64,000 nt of DNA, taken from Nocardiopsis eucommiae (GTDB lineage: Bacteria > Actinomycetota > Actinomycetes > Streptosporangiales > Streptosporangiaceae). Position 1 is the stretch's first letter. Every line of letters begins with the position of its first letter. The position numbers were made by a program, and so were the translations under genes. Below the pieces are notes generated by a model that worked only from the letters and a program-made list of their open reading frames with translations, was not told the origin of the DNA and searched no databases. Below are positions 1 to 8,832 of the stretch, in pieces. Where the stretch lies: the NCBI GenBank assembly GCA_018388625.1, contig CP074402.1:4526001-4590000 (forward strand), read 5' to 3'.

Positions 1-13
1 TTTCGGTGGCCAC
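1..13 (-). CDS. Left-edge gene, first codons only (partial)
   Basis: On the minus strand a GTG at 13-11 follows GAAGGAG (24-18) by four bases, and the frame runs off the left edge (V-A-T-E). Only four codons are visible, so neither the product nor the start is certain. The gene matters because the palindrome at 76-94 lies about 65 bases upstream of this start and probably serves it. Confidence 0.35.
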
Positions 14-75
14 GAGGCTCCTTCGAGCAGGGGGCACGGCGGTGGGGGGAAGGGGGTGGGGGCAGGCACGTATTA

Positions 76-94
76 ATTAGGAAACTTTCCTAAT
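76..94. promoter_or_regulatory. 19-bp operator-like palindrome
   Basis: ATTAGGAAA and TTTCCTAAT form perfect 9-bp arms around one central C. The position suits control of the minus-strand gene at the left edge, since the next plus-strand start is at 384. The 11-mer GAAACTTTCCT inside it recurs at 6723-6733, just before the rpiR-type regulator start at 6736. Binding by that regulator is therefore a testable inference; nothing in the sequence proves it. Confidence 0.6.
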
Positions 95-201
95 AGAACA
101 GCACGGTAACGCCACCGGTGTGGCTCACGCCACCCTCGTGACCAAACGGCGTCTTTTGTGCGACAGGATCGGCATCACAAAAAGAACAAAAGATGACATA
201 G

Positions 202-215
202 GGCTACAAATAGCC
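202..215. promoter_or_regulatory. Small palindrome in the A-rich upstream region of the hydrolase gene
   Basis: GGCTA-CAAA-TAGCC lies in a locally A-rich stretch (about 178-220), the likeliest promoter zone for the secreted hydrolase starting at 384. No convincing -35/-10 pair is visible, and the function is unknown. The remaining sequence between 95 and 383 shows no gene. Confidence 0.25.
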
Positions 216-383
216 AACTCACCCATGGCCGCATCCGGCCACTCTTCCGAAGACGCCAGAAGACGCTACTTTTGATGGTTTTGCCGCCCCATGGGCGCTT
301 CGTACTGTCACGGGACACCACTCACGCCTGCCGGAACGGGCCCGCTCCCCCACCCGGCGGCAGGACATCGGAGGGAACCCCCC

Positions 384-2020
384 GTGCCCCGAGCACGCAA
401 CACCATCCGCGCCGTCGCGGTGGCCACCGCCACCGGACTGGCCCTGTCCCTGGCGGCGACGCTCCCGGCCGCGGCCGACCACGTCACCGCTCCCCTCTCC
501 CCCGGCTCTCCGCCGGACTCCGCCCTGGCCGCCTTCCACGACCAGGAGATCCTCTGGGCCGAGTGCCCCGAGGCCGAACTCGCCGGTCTGGAGTGCACCG
601 AGTTCGAGGTCCCGCTCGACTACGCGGACCCCGACGGTGCCAGGCTGACCGTCGCCGCCAGCCGCGCCGCCGCCACCGACCCCGAGGAGCGCCGCGGCAT
701 CCTCATGATCAACCCCGGAGGCCCCGGCGGCGCTGCCCGCCTCATGCCGCTGGTGCTGGCCGGAACGCCCGCGCACGGTGCCTACGACCTCATCGGCATG
801 GACCCGCGCGGCACCGGGGCCTCCTCACCGCTCGACTGCGGTGTCGAGTTCCCGATGATCCGCTTCCGCGCCAGCGACGCGCAGATCGCGGCGGACACGC
901 GCGAGAAGATCCGCTACTCCCGGGCCTGCGACGCCGCCGAGGGCGACCGGTTCCCGCACATGACCTCAGCCAACACCGCGCGCGACATGGACGTGTTCCG
1001 CGCGGCGACGGGCGAGGACACCGTCAACTACCTCGGCTACTCCTACGGCAGCTACCTGGGCCCGGTGTACGGCTCCCTGTTCCCGGAGCGGCTCGACCGC
1101 AGTGTCCTGGACTCGTCCGTGCACCCGGACGAGATCTGGCGGGACGTGTTCCTGGGCCAGGCCCCGGCCGGAACGGCCAACCTGGAGCGCTACACCGCCT
1201 GGCTCGCGGAGCGCGACGACGTGTACGGGTTCGGGACCGACCCCGAGGAGATCGTCGCCCTCTTCGACGAGACCTCGGCCCGGCTCGACGAGGAACCGCG
1301 TGACGACGTCCCCAACGTCGAGCTGCTCGACGGGGCCGCCTTCGACAGCCTGGTCTTCGGCGCCTCACGCGCCCAGGGCTACTGGGACGCCAACGCCTGG
1401 TTCCTCCAGCTGCTGGTCGAGGGTGAACCGGTCCCGGGCGAGGAGGTGGAGCAGCCCGAGCTCGACCCCGTCTTCGACACGAACATGGACCTGTTCTCCG
1501 CCGTGGTCTGCGAGGCCGAGTGGCCCGACCGGCTCGGCCTGTACCACCAGCAGTCGCGTGAGTACCGGGACGCGCACCCGTACAGCACGGGAGCCCTGTG
1601 GACCGCCCCGCAGGCGTGCACCTTCACCCGGAACGCGCCGACCGAGAAGGCGGTCGAGCTGGAGCGGGACGGCTACCCCGAGGCGCTGGTGATCGCCGCG
1701 GACCACGACGCCAACACGCACTACGCGGGCGGGCCGGCCATGGCCGAGCGACTGGAGAGCCCCCTGCTCACCGTCACGGACGAGGGCGGCCACGGGTTCT
1801 ATCTCCTGCCCGATCCGTACACCGGCGAGCTGGGCTATCCCTGCGTGAACGACGTCGTGGACGCCTACCTGCTCGACGGCGCGGTTCCGGAGGACACCGA
1901 GTGCGGTGGCATCCCCGCCCGGCCGAACCGGAGGTGTCGGCCCTCGACGAGGACCCGCCGGTCGTCCTGACCGACGTCGAGCGCCCGAAGGAGTGGCTGC
2001 TGCCGATCGCCCTGGGGTAG
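384..2020 (+). CDS. Secreted alpha/beta hydrolase, tripeptidyl aminopeptidase (TAP) family
   Basis: A serine peptidase of the actinomycete SlpD/SlpE/TAP type, which trims tripeptides from protein N-termini outside the cell. The GTG at 384 follows GGAGGGA and gives a signal peptide (RARN charged region, a hydrophobic core, and cleavage after AAA near residue 30). An upstream ATG at 291 would place 31 unlikely residues before the signal. The oxyanion motif NPGGPGG, the nucleophile elbow GYSYGS, and the C-terminal TAP-like segment with an Asp (AADHD) and a His (GGHGF) are all present. Length is about 545 aa, normal for the family. The frame breaks near 1910-1925; one added C moves the stop to 2020 and gives a natural C-terminus. 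Confidence 0.85.
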
Positions 2021-2052
2021 GAGGCCCCGCCGACCCGACCCACCGCGGCACG

Positions 2053-2084
2053 AAGGCCCGCGCCGTTCGCACGGCGCGGGCCTT
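2053..2084. terminator. Bidirectional terminator
   Basis: A perfect 14-bp stem (2053-2066 with 2071-2084) closes a TCGC loop. It sits between the hydrolase (plus) and the lipoprotein gene (minus), which converge here, and is flanked by AA and TT. Confidence 0.8.
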
Positions 2085-2109
2085 TCCGTACGGAGGGGCC
2101 GGTGACGGG

Positions 2110-2634
2110 TCAGCGGCTGGCGCCCGCGAGGCTCTCGGTGACGGCCTCGTCGGAGATGACGTAGCAGACGATCTCGCGGTCGTCGATCAGTTCCCAGGTG
2201 TCGGAGGTCGGGCTGAGACCGCCGACGTAGATCTCCGAATCCGCGTAGTCGACACCGATGAAGTCCGCGAAGGCGGTACCGGTGCAGATGTCGTCCATGG
2301 AGGACTGCACGGACCCGTCGCCCGGGAAGTCACCGTCCGGCAGCTCCTCGACGTGGAAGACCTCGGCGTCGTGCGACTCGGAGCAGTCGACGAGGGGGAT
2401 GTCCTCGACCTCTCCGCTGCCCATGGCCGTCTGCATCTCGCTCTCGGTGAAGCAGTCGCCGACCCCGATCTCCATCACGTTGCCCCCTCCCATGACGGAG
2501 TTGAGCACGCCACAGGCGGACAGGCTGACGACGGCACCGGCGGAGACGACCGCGAGGGCGGCTCCACGGACGGCGGGGAGAGAGAAGACATGAGGGAACT
2601 CCGGGGATTCTTGCTTGTGGATTCTCGTCGGCAC
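2110..2634 (-). CDS. Septum_form-family lipoprotein, copy A
   Basis: About 174 aa. A signal peptide ends in the lipobox LSAC, so the mature protein is probably anchored to the outer membrane face. The body carries the Septum_form signature, VGDCF followed by DCSESHDAEVF, with further paired Cys (DDICTG, IVCYV) that may form disulfides. The family is actinobacterial, named from a role inferred in septation, with no known biochemistry. It is a paralogue of the gene at 3073-3666 in the same orientation, so a tandem duplication is likely. The start is uncertain: the GTG at 2634 has no good ribosome site, and no in-frame ATG lies close to the signal peptide. Confidence 0.7.
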   Translation of the reverse strand: MPTRIHKQESPEFPHVFSLPAVRGAALAVVSAGAVVSLSACGVLNSVMGGGNVMEIGVGDCFTESEMQTAMGSGEVEDIPLVDCSESHDAEVFHVEELPDGDFPGDGSVQSSMDDICTGTAFADFIGVDYADSEIYVGGLSPTSDTWELIDDREIVCYVISDEAVTESLAGASR

Positions 2635-2989
2635 GGTGGTGGCGAGGATGAAAGAATTCACCAGGTGGCGCACGATGTCAATCTGGTTTTCTGGCGAACA
2701 CGAAAGCGTGGCACTCGCATACTCCAGGTAACCGACCATGGGCAACGCGACACTCCTGACCTGGCATGTCACGGACATCAGCACGCCACTGAGGGCCCTT
2801 TTCCCACCGGGTGAGACGGGGCCGAGGGAGGCAGCGGAAACGAAAGGAACCGTCGGGTGACGACGATTCCTGGTTTTCCCGCGATGGAAAGGAACAGGAC
2901 CCGAACTGATCATCTCGCGGGGTGGTGACATTCGGGGAGGGCGTGGCGGAGCGCTCGCGCGGGGCGACCTCCGGTACCGCCCGGCGGAC

Positions 2990-3020
2990 GAGGCCCGCGC
3001 CTTCGCGCGGCACGGGCCTC
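2990..3020. terminator. Probable terminator between the two Septum_form genes
   Basis: GAGGCCCG (2990-2997) pairs with CGGGCCTC (3013-3020) downstream of copy B on the minus strand. The inner part of the loop can add weaker pairs. This implies that copies A and B are separate transcription units. Confidence 0.55.
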
Positions 3021-3072
3021 GCTCACGTTCCGGGGCCGACGCGGTCAGGGCGGCCGGGCGTCCGAGTGCCGC

Positions 3073-3666
3073 CTACAGGTGGGACTGGGCGAGGGTGCCG
3101 GTGGTCTGGGATCCGTCCATCTGACTGATCAGGCAGAGGTACTCGCGGTCACCCATCTCCCAGCCCTCCTCCATCGGGAAGAGGGTCTGGAAGACCAGGG
3201 CCGAATCCTCGTAGGCGGTGCCGACGAAGGTCTGGAAGGTGTCGAGGCACTGCTCGTCGACCATCTCGATGAGCTCCTCGCGGCCCGGGTAGTCGAGAGC
3301 GCTGTCCAGGAAGCCACCGTGGTAGACCTCCATGTCGTGGGGCTCGGAGCAGTCGATGACGGGCGCCGTACTGACGGAGTCGTCGATCTCGGCCGACATC
3401 TCGTTCAGGCAGTCGCCCACGGCGAGCTCGTTGACGTCCTGGTCCTCAGCCCCGACCGGCACGTCCAGATCGGTCTCGGTCTCCTCCGCGTACTCGGTCT
3501 CCTCGGCCGCCTCCGGGTCGTACTCCTCGACGGGCTCGTCGCTGCCCCCGGTGAGGGCGGGCGGCAGCAGCGGCAGACCGCACCCGGACAGGGACAGGGC
3601 GGCACCGGTGGCCACGGCCACGAGGGCCATTCGACCAAGCAGGGGGCGGTGCGCTTCGGACAACAT
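3073..3666 (-). CDS. Septum_form-family lipoprotein, copy B
   Basis: About 197 aa from the ATG at 3666, preceded by GTGGAG at 5-base spacing. The signal peptide ends in the lipobox LSGC. A strongly acidic linker (about residues 40-75, rich in Glu and Asp) precedes the Septum_form domain with VGDCL and DCSEPHDMEVYH, then DEQCLD and YLCLI. The four-Cys arrangement matches copy A. The acidic spacer, absent from copy A, may hold the domain away from the membrane. The precise function is unknown. Confidence 0.75.
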   Translation of the reverse strand: MLSEAHRPLLGRMALVAVATGAALSLSGCGLPLLPPALTGGSDEPVEEYDPEAAEETEYAEETETDLDVPVGAEDQDVNELAVGDCLNEMSAEIDDSVSTAPVIDCSEPHDMEVYHGGFLDSALDYPGREELIEMVDEQCLDTFQTFVGTAYEDSALVFQTLFPMEEGWEMGDREYLCLISQMDGSQTTGTLAQSHL

Positions 3667-3805
3667 GACGACTCCACGGGGTATCTGGTTGCTCACCGAC
3701 TCGGGAGGGGTATCGGCGTACCTATCCAGACGCGCCCCGGAGCGAGAAGGTTTCGACCGATTCGTGAGCTCGCTCCTGCGGGTCCGCCCTGACCAGGGCG
3801 AACCG

Positions 3806-3997
3806 GGCCCCGGGCACACGGAAAAGGGCCCCGGCGGACGGAGACGAACTCCACCCACCAGGACCCTTCGCTGTGCGTCATCAGGGACTCGAACCCCGGA
3901 CCCGCTGATTAAGAGTCAGCTGCTCTAACCAACTGAGCTAATGACGCCGGTCTCCGCTTCGCGCCTTCCGGCTCTCTGCGGCAACGAGTTAACTCTA
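3806..3997. repeat. Direct repeat, copy 1 (contains tRNA-Lys)
   Basis: A 192-bp unit repeated nearly identically at 4071-4262, offset 265 bp. The only differences seen are near the left side (CCGGCGGACGG against CTGGCCGACGG). It covers the tRNA plus about 68 bp of its 3' flank and about 50 bp of its 5' flank, so the unit that duplicated was a whole tRNA transcription unit. Confidence 0.9.
3874..3947 (-). tRNA. tRNA-Lys (anticodon CTT), copy 1
   Basis: Read on the minus strand it folds as a normal 74-nt tRNA: acceptor GCGTCAT/ATGACGC, D-stem GCTC/GAGC, anticodon stem GCTGA/TCAGC around the loop CTCTTAA (anticodon CTT), and a T arm with TTCGAGT. The discriminator base is A. No CCA is encoded. 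Confidence 0.95.
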
Positions 3998-4070
3998 CCC
4001 GAACTCCGGAGCGCCCGAGGCCGGAAACGGGCCGATGTGCCCCAGAACACGAAGGAGACCCCCGCCCGGA

Positions 4071-4262
4071 GGCCCCGGGCACACGGAAAAGGGCCCTGGC
4101 CGACGGAGACGAACTCCACCCACCAGGACCCTTCGCTGTGCGTCATCAGGGACTCGAACCCCGGACCCGCTGATTAAGAGTCAGCTGCTCTAACCAACTG
4201 AGCTAATGACGCCGGTCTCCGCTTCGCGCCTTCCGGCTCTCTGCGGCAACGAGTTAACTCTA
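4071..4262. repeat. Direct repeat, copy 2 (contains tRNA-Lys)
   Basis: Second copy of the 192-bp unit at 3806-3997. The 73 bp between the copies are unrelated to the unit. This spacing suggests duplication by unequal crossing-over or replication slippage, not insertion of a mobile element. Confidence 0.9.
4139..4212 (-). tRNA. tRNA-Lys (anticodon CTT), copy 2
   Basis: Identical in sequence to the copy at 3874-3947, including the CTT anticodon loop CTCTTAA and the absence of an encoded CCA. Both are on the minus strand, and this one is upstream. Confidence 0.95.
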
Positions 4263-4378
4263 GCAGGACCACGGGGTGGCCGCGAACCGGTTCGGATCCG
4301 ACCACGCGTCGGCCCCGTCACATCGCCGCCCTGGCCCGGAAGGGGTGAACCCGCCGGGCACGGCTCGTACCGCTCCGA

Positions 4379-4564
4379 CTAGAAGAAGGCCACGAACAGG
4401 GCGACGATGATGCCGACGGTCAGGGCGACACCGACGCCGGCGAGCACCAGCGGCAGGATCGGGCGGCGCGGAGCCTCCTCGGGCTCGGGGTTCTCGTCGA
4501 CGAAACGGCGGAAGTGCTGCGTGGTTCCCGCCGGGTCCATGCTGGGATCGTTGTTCTGCGTCAT
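4379..4564 (-). CDS. Small single-pass membrane protein (61 aa)
   Basis: The N-terminal half is polar and acidic (MTQNNDPS... ENPEPEEAP), a short basic stretch (PRRP) follows, then one long hydrophobic segment (about residues 38-61, ending VALFVAFF) reaches the C-terminus. This predicts a tail-anchored protein with a cytoplasmic N-terminus. I do not recognise the family. A GntR-like palindrome sits 75 bp upstream at 4639-4651. Confidence 0.6.
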   Translation of the reverse strand: MTQNNDPSMDPAGTTQHFRRFVDENPEPEEAPRRPILPLVLAGVGVALTVGIIVALFVAFF

Positions 4565-4638
4565 GGCCTTGACACTAGCGACTCATCCGACCGCTGAGCA
4601 CCCCTGGGGAAGGATTCGGTCGATCTCACAACCCTCTG

Positions 4639-4651
4639 TTGGTCTGACCAA
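4639..4651. promoter_or_regulatory. GntR/FadR-type operator candidate
   Basis: TTGGT-CTG-ACCAA has the TGGTnnnACCA core of FadR-subfamily GntR operators. It differs from the DasR site, whose core TGGTCTAGACCA is one base longer. It lies upstream of the 61-aa membrane protein and beyond the 3' end of the SARP gene. Confidence 0.4.
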
Positions 4652-4770
4652 TACCCGGACTTTCCGGAAGTCCCAGGTCACCTCACGGCTCCGCCTCCCA
4701 CCGGCCCGGCCACGCCGCACACGAGGACTTCGCCTGGATGAAAGCCGACCGTAAGACGGATCCCGGAGAC

Positions 4771-6561
4771 TCAGGCCCGGGGTTCCGGACCCGGTCGGTA
4801 CTTCCCTGCGACCGTGCCCGCCCCCAGGGGCCCGGCGCGCAGGACCGCGGCCATCCTGGCCGTGGGCGAGACGCCGTGCGCCGGGTCCTCCCGCTCCACC
4901 AGACCCACCAGCTCCGAGGCGGGCCGCTCCGGGTGGGCGTCCAGCCAGGCCACCGCCATCCGCAGGGACAGCGGCAGGCAGCCCGCCAGCTCGGCCACGC
5001 GCCGCAGCGCCTCGGGCGGACAGCGGTCCGGGCCCAGCAGTGTGCGCAGCAGGGTGACCGCGTGCTCCTCCGACAGAGCGCCCACCGGCACGGCCCGCAG
5101 CCCGTCCCTGACCAACAGGTCGGTCAGCCAGGTGCGGCTGGCCACCACGGCGCAACTTCCCTGGCCGCCCGGCAGCAGGGGCCGCACCTGGTGCGCCGTG
5201 GCGGCGTTGTCCAGCACGATCAACACCCGGCGTCCCGCCAACAGGGATCGGACCCGGGCCGCCACCTCATCGGGTTCGGTCGGCGGACCGTCCGGGTCCC
5301 CGCGTCCACGACCCCGGCGGAGAGCGAGCGGACCAGGCGCCGCAGCACCTCCCCGGCTGACGCGGGCCGCCGTCGGGGCCGCGCAGGTTCACGTACAGCT
5401 GACCGTCCGGGAAGTGCGCGGCCACCGAGTGCGCCCATCGCACGGCCAGGGCGCTGCTCCCCGCACCGGCCGGCCCCCGGACCAGGACGCTGCCCGGCAC
5501 CGGAGAGCAGGGGTCCACGAGGCGGTCGAGCTCGGCCAGGGCCTCGGCGCGACCGACCAGCGCGCGGGGCGCGGACGGGAGCTCGGCGGGCACGAGGCCC
5601 CTGCCCGGCCGGGTCGTCGCGCGGCGCGCGGCGCAGGGACGGGTCTCGTTGTGGGTACGCGGGCGCGGCACGAGGGTGCTCGTGGGTGGAGTCGCCTTGG
5701 CCGGACCGGCCCCGATCCGGGAGTCGAGGTCGCCGCGCAGGACGCCGTGGAAGGTCTCCTGGAGTTCGCGTCCGGGATCGGCCCCCAGACGCTCCGCGAG
5801 CACCGTCCGGGTCCTGGCGTAGACGCGCAGTGCCTCGCTCTGGCGGCCCGAACGGTAGAGGGCGATCATCTGGGCCCGGATGAGGGGTTCGTGTTCGGGG
5901 TGGTCGGCGACGAGGGGGCCGATACGGGCGGCGACGCGCTGGTGCTCGCCCCGGGCCAGGGCCGCGTCGAACCCCCGCTCGGCCACGCGGAGGAGCTCCT
6001 CGTTCAGCCGCGCCACGTCCCGGGCGTGCAGTACGGGAGCGGTGACGTCGGCCAGTACGGGGCCTCGCCACAGGCTCAGGGCCCGGTACAGCAGGTCGGC
6101 GTGGTCGTCGGTCTCCCCCGGGCCGCCGCGCGCTCGGCCCGTTCGGCCAGGGAACGGAAGAGCAGGAGGTCGGAGCGGTGAGCGTCGAGGTCGATCCGGT
6201 AGCCGCCGTCCGCGCCCTGGATGAGCGGCTCCCCCAGGTGCCGTTCGAGGAGGGCCCGCGCACGGGCCACGTGGACCTGGAGGGCGCCCCTGGCGGCCTG
6301 GCCCGGTGTGTCCCAGACGCGTTCGATGAGTTCGTCGGTGGAGACCGTCCGACCCGCGTTGAGCGTCAGGGTGGCCAGGAGCGCGCGGCGGCGGTCGCCG
6401 CGCAGGCTCAGCGGGACGCCGTCGACCTGGACCCCGAAGCGGCCGAGGAGGCCGACGTGGAGTCCCTGGGAGGCCGTCACGGCAGCGTCGACGGGCGCCG
6501 CGCCCCGAACCTCTGGCGGGTCGTACAGCGGCAAGGCTCCATCCCCCTGTGAGGCGGACAC
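4771..6561 (-). CDS. SARP/AfsR-type transcriptional regulator with NB-ARC domain (frame-broken)
   Basis: Pathway-specific activator architecture. A winged-helix DNA-binding domain (LLGRFGVQVDG through ALLATLTLNAG and TDELIERVW) leads into a BTAD domain with TPR-like helices (SEALRVYARTRTVLAERLG, DPGRELQ). Then comes an NTPase segment (RALVGRAEALAELDRLV, with a degenerate P-loop VRGPAGAGSSALA, and VLIVLDNAAT). The usual C-terminal TPR block of full AfsR is missing; the protein ends about 165 aa into the NTPase region. The frame breaks near 6118, 5370 and 5275, and three added bases make one frame of about 597 codons. The start is unclear: GTG at 6561 or 6480, neither with a good ribosome site. 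No biosynthetic cluster adjoins it. Confidence 0.7.
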
Positions 6562-6722
6562 GGGTGTGTTGGGTGGGAACGTGCCGCCTCGGCTCCAAGG
6601 GTGCCGTCTGAGCTGGGATATCGCAATCAGAACAGGGGCACTTGCCGCACGGGCCGTCCCTTGAAATCCTTGAATCTCCCGGTTTTTCCCTTCAGTGCGT
6701 TGACTCTGCACCACGACCGAAA

Positions 6723-6733
6723 GAAACTTTCCT
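6723..6733. promoter_or_regulatory. Second copy of the GAAACTTTCCT element, at the rpiR-type gene start
   Basis: This 11-mer matches the right-hand part of the 19-bp palindrome at 76-94. Here only GAAA-C-TTTC is symmetrical, and an overlapping GAAAG-AAA-CTTTC dyad covers 6719-6731. A TTGACT at 6700-6705 lies 17 bp upstream, so a regulator bound here would cover the -10 region and the start codon at 6736. Confidence 0.4.
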
Positions 6734-6735
6734 CC

Positions 6736-7716
6736 ATGGCGCAAATCCCGAAGCCGTCTGGCGGCCGTGGCGACGTCCCTCCACCGCCGGTCCCCACGAC
6801 GGTCCTGCGGATCAGGTCGTTACTCCCCTCGCTGGCCCCGGCGGAACAGCGCGTGGCCCAGCGGGTCGTCGACGACCCCGAACGCGCCGCCGCCTCCTCG
6901 ATCACCCAGCTCGCCAAGGACTGCGCGACCTCCGAGGCCACGGTCATCCGGTTCTGCCGCACGATCGACTTCAGCGGCTACCGCGAACTGCGCCTGGCGC
7001 TGGCCACCGAGGCCGGTCAGGCCCGGGGCGCGCGCGGTGACACGACCGAGCTGGCCAGCGACATCAACCCCGACGACACCCTCGTCACCGTCGTGCAGAA
7101 GATCGCCTACACCGACGCCCGCGCCGTCGAGGAGACCGGCGCCGCCATGGACGTGGAGGTGCTGCGCGCGGTCATCGACGCCATGTCGAACGCGCGACGC
7201 GTCGACGTCTACGGGGTGGGGGCGAGCGCCTTCGTCGGCGCCGACCTCCAGCAGAAGCTGCACCGGATCGGGCTGACCTCGTTCGCGTGGTCGGACGCGC
7301 ACGTGATGCTGACCAGCGCCGCCCTCCTCGACGAGAGCGACGTCGCCATCGGCATCTCGCACAGCGGCACCACCATCGACACCGTGCAGGCGCTGACCGA
7401 GGCGGGCCGACGCGGCGCGCGCACGGTGGCGATCACCAACTTCCCCCGGTCCCCGATAGGTTTCGCCGACCACGTGCTGACCACGGCGGCGCGGGAGACC
7501 ATGTTCCGCTCAGGTGCCACGGCCTCCCGGTTGGCCCAGCTGACCGTGGTCGACTGCCTGTTCGTCGGGTTGGCGCAGATCCGCTACACGGACAGCAGGA
7601 CCGCTCTGGAGACCACCTACGAGGCGGTCCGTGGTCTCCGTCTGAGCGACGACCGCAGACGACGGCGGAACGAGGCGTCCGCCGCGAGGAACACCCCCGC
7701 CGGAAACGACGACTGA
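6736..7716 (+). CDS. RpiR/MurR-family transcriptional regulator
   Basis: 326 aa and intact. The N-terminal RpiR-type HTH (about residues 15-95, ASSITQLAKDCATSEATVIR and FCRTIDFSGYRELR) is followed by a SIS sugar-phosphate isomerase-like domain (GVGASAFVGADLQQKL, GISHSGTTIDTVQ, VAITNFPRSPI). Regulators of this type sense phosphosugars. The murQ gene starts 60 bp downstream on the same strand, so control of N-acetylmuramate-6-phosphate recycling, as by MurR, is a strong inference. The ATG at 6736 has no Shine-Dalgarno sequence, so leaderless translation is possible. Confidence 0.88.
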   Translation: MAQIPKPSGGRGDVPPPPVPTTVLRIRSLLPSLAPAEQRVAQRVVDDPERAAASSITQLAKDCATSEATVIRFCRTIDFSGYRELRLALATEAGQARGARGDTTELASDINPDDTLVTVVQKIAYTDARAVEETGAAMDVEVLRAVIDAMSNARRVDVYGVGASAFVGADLQQKLHRIGLTSFAWSDAHVMLTSAALLDESDVAIGISHSGTTIDTVQALTEAGRRGARTVAITNFPRSPIGFADHVLTTAARETMFRSGATASRLAQLTVVDCLFVGLAQIRYTDSRTALETTYEAVRGLRLSDDRRRRRNEASAARNTPAGNDD

Positions 7717-7776
7717 CCCGCCCGCCGGGCGCGGCCGAGCGGAAGGACGAGGGTGCGGACCGAACAGGAGATCGCA

Positions 7777-8757
7777 GTGCACGGTGGCACGGAGCAGGAC
7801 GGAAACGGATCAGACGGGCGAGCGGCCGACGGTGGGGCCGTGATCGTGCGGGCGCCCACGGAGGCCCGCAACTCGGGCACCTACGACATCGACCTCCTCC
7901 CCGCGCTGGACGTTCTGCGGCAGATCAACGCCGAGGACACCACGGTCGCGGCGGCGGTGGCCGCGGTGCTTCCGGAGCTGGCACGGGCGGTGGAGCTGGG
8001 TGTGGCGGCGCTGGAGAGCGGCGCGGGCATCCACTACTTCGGGGCGGGCACCTCCGGACGGATCGCGGCTCTGGACGCGGCCGAACTGCCGCCGACCTAC
8101 GGCGTCCCCCCGGAGTGGGTGGTGGCCCACCACGCGGGCGGCGGTGAGGCCCTGGTCCGCGCGGTCGAGGGGATCGAGGACGACTGGGAGTCCGGCCGGA
8201 TCGACGCCGCCGCCGTGCGTCCGGGGGCCCTGGTGGTCGGTCTGGCCGCCAGCGGCCGCACCCCGTACGTGGGCGGTGCCCTGGAGGCCGCCCGTGAGAG
8301 GTCGGCCTCCACGGTGCTGATCAGCGCGAACCCCGACGCCCCGCTGGCCTCCGGCGCCGACGTGCACGTGGGTGTGTCCACGGGGGCGGAGGTCATCGCC
8401 GGTTCCACCCGGATGAAGGCGGGCACGGCACAGAAGCTGCTGCTGAACGCCTTCTCGACCGCCGTGATGGTGCGGATCGGGCGGACCTACTCGAACCTGA
8501 TGGTGGGTGTGGACGCCACCAACGGCAAACTGCGCGGGCGCGTGGTGACCATCCTGGTGGAGGCCACGGGCCTCACCGAGGAGGTCTGCGCCGAGGCGCT
8601 CTCCGAGGCCGAGGGCGACACCCGGGTGGCCCTGGTGTCGCTGCTGGCCGAGGTGGACGCCGTCACGGCCGCGAGGTCCCTGGAGAAGGCCCGTGGCCGC
8701 GTGCGGACCGCGCTGGCCGACCTGGGCCTGCCCGGTCAGGAGACCCCCGGTTCCTAG
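7777..8757 (+). CDS. murQ: N-acetylmuramic acid 6-phosphate etherase
   Basis: A cytoplasmic lyase that cleaves the D-lactyl ether of MurNAc-6-phosphate to give GlcNAc-6-phosphate in peptidoglycan recycling. The family hallmarks are intact: TEARNSGTYDID near the N-terminus, the SIS motif GAGTSGRIAALDAAELPPT, ASGRTPYV, and STRMKAGTAQK. The GTG at 7777 is preceded by AGGAG at 6-base spacing; an in-frame GTG at 7753 is possible. Length is about 326 aa, normal for the family. It probably shares a transcript with the rpiR-type gene, whose product likely represses both. Confidence 0.95.
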   Translation: MHGGTEQDGNGSDGRAADGGAVIVRAPTEARNSGTYDIDLLPALDVLRQINAEDTTVAAAVAAVLPELARAVELGVAALESGAGIHYFGAGTSGRIAALDAAELPPTYGVPPEWVVAHHAGGGEALVRAVEGIEDDWESGRIDAAAVRPGALVVGLAASGRTPYVGGALEAARERSASTVLISANPDAPLASGADVHVGVSTGAEVIAGSTRMKAGTAQKLLLNAFSTAVMVRIGRTYSNLMVGVDATNGKLRGRVVTILVEATGLTEEVCAEALSEAEGDTRVALVSLLAEVDAVTAARSLEKARGRVRTALADLGLPGQETPGS

Positions 8758-8774
8758 GGCACCCCGACGGGTGA

Positions 8775-8809
8775 GGGCCCGTGGTCACCGCGCCGGTGTC
8801 CACGGGCCC
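8775..8809. terminator. Terminator between murQ and the DUF885 gene
   Basis: A 10-bp stem GGGCCCGTGG/CCACGGGCCC, one T/T mismatch, then CACCG-CGC-CGGTG. The two genes converge on it, so it can serve both strands. Confidence 0.8.
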
Positions 8810-8832
8810 CGCCGGTCCGGGACCCCGGCAGG

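Noticed and set aside
3806..4262. tRNA duplication as phage or plasmid attachment sites (attL/attR)
   Set aside because: Only 73 bp lie between the copies, with no integrase gene, and each copy is a whole tRNA unit and not a 3' fragment.
4639..4651. DasR site for N-acetylglucosamine control
   Set aside because: The core is one base shorter than the DasR consensus; TGGTnnnACCA fits FadR-type GntR proteins better.
4771..6561. SARP regulator as evidence for an antibiotic biosynthetic cluster
   Set aside because: No polyketide, peptide synthetase or other biosynthetic core gene lies within the window, so the regulator alone does not define a cluster.
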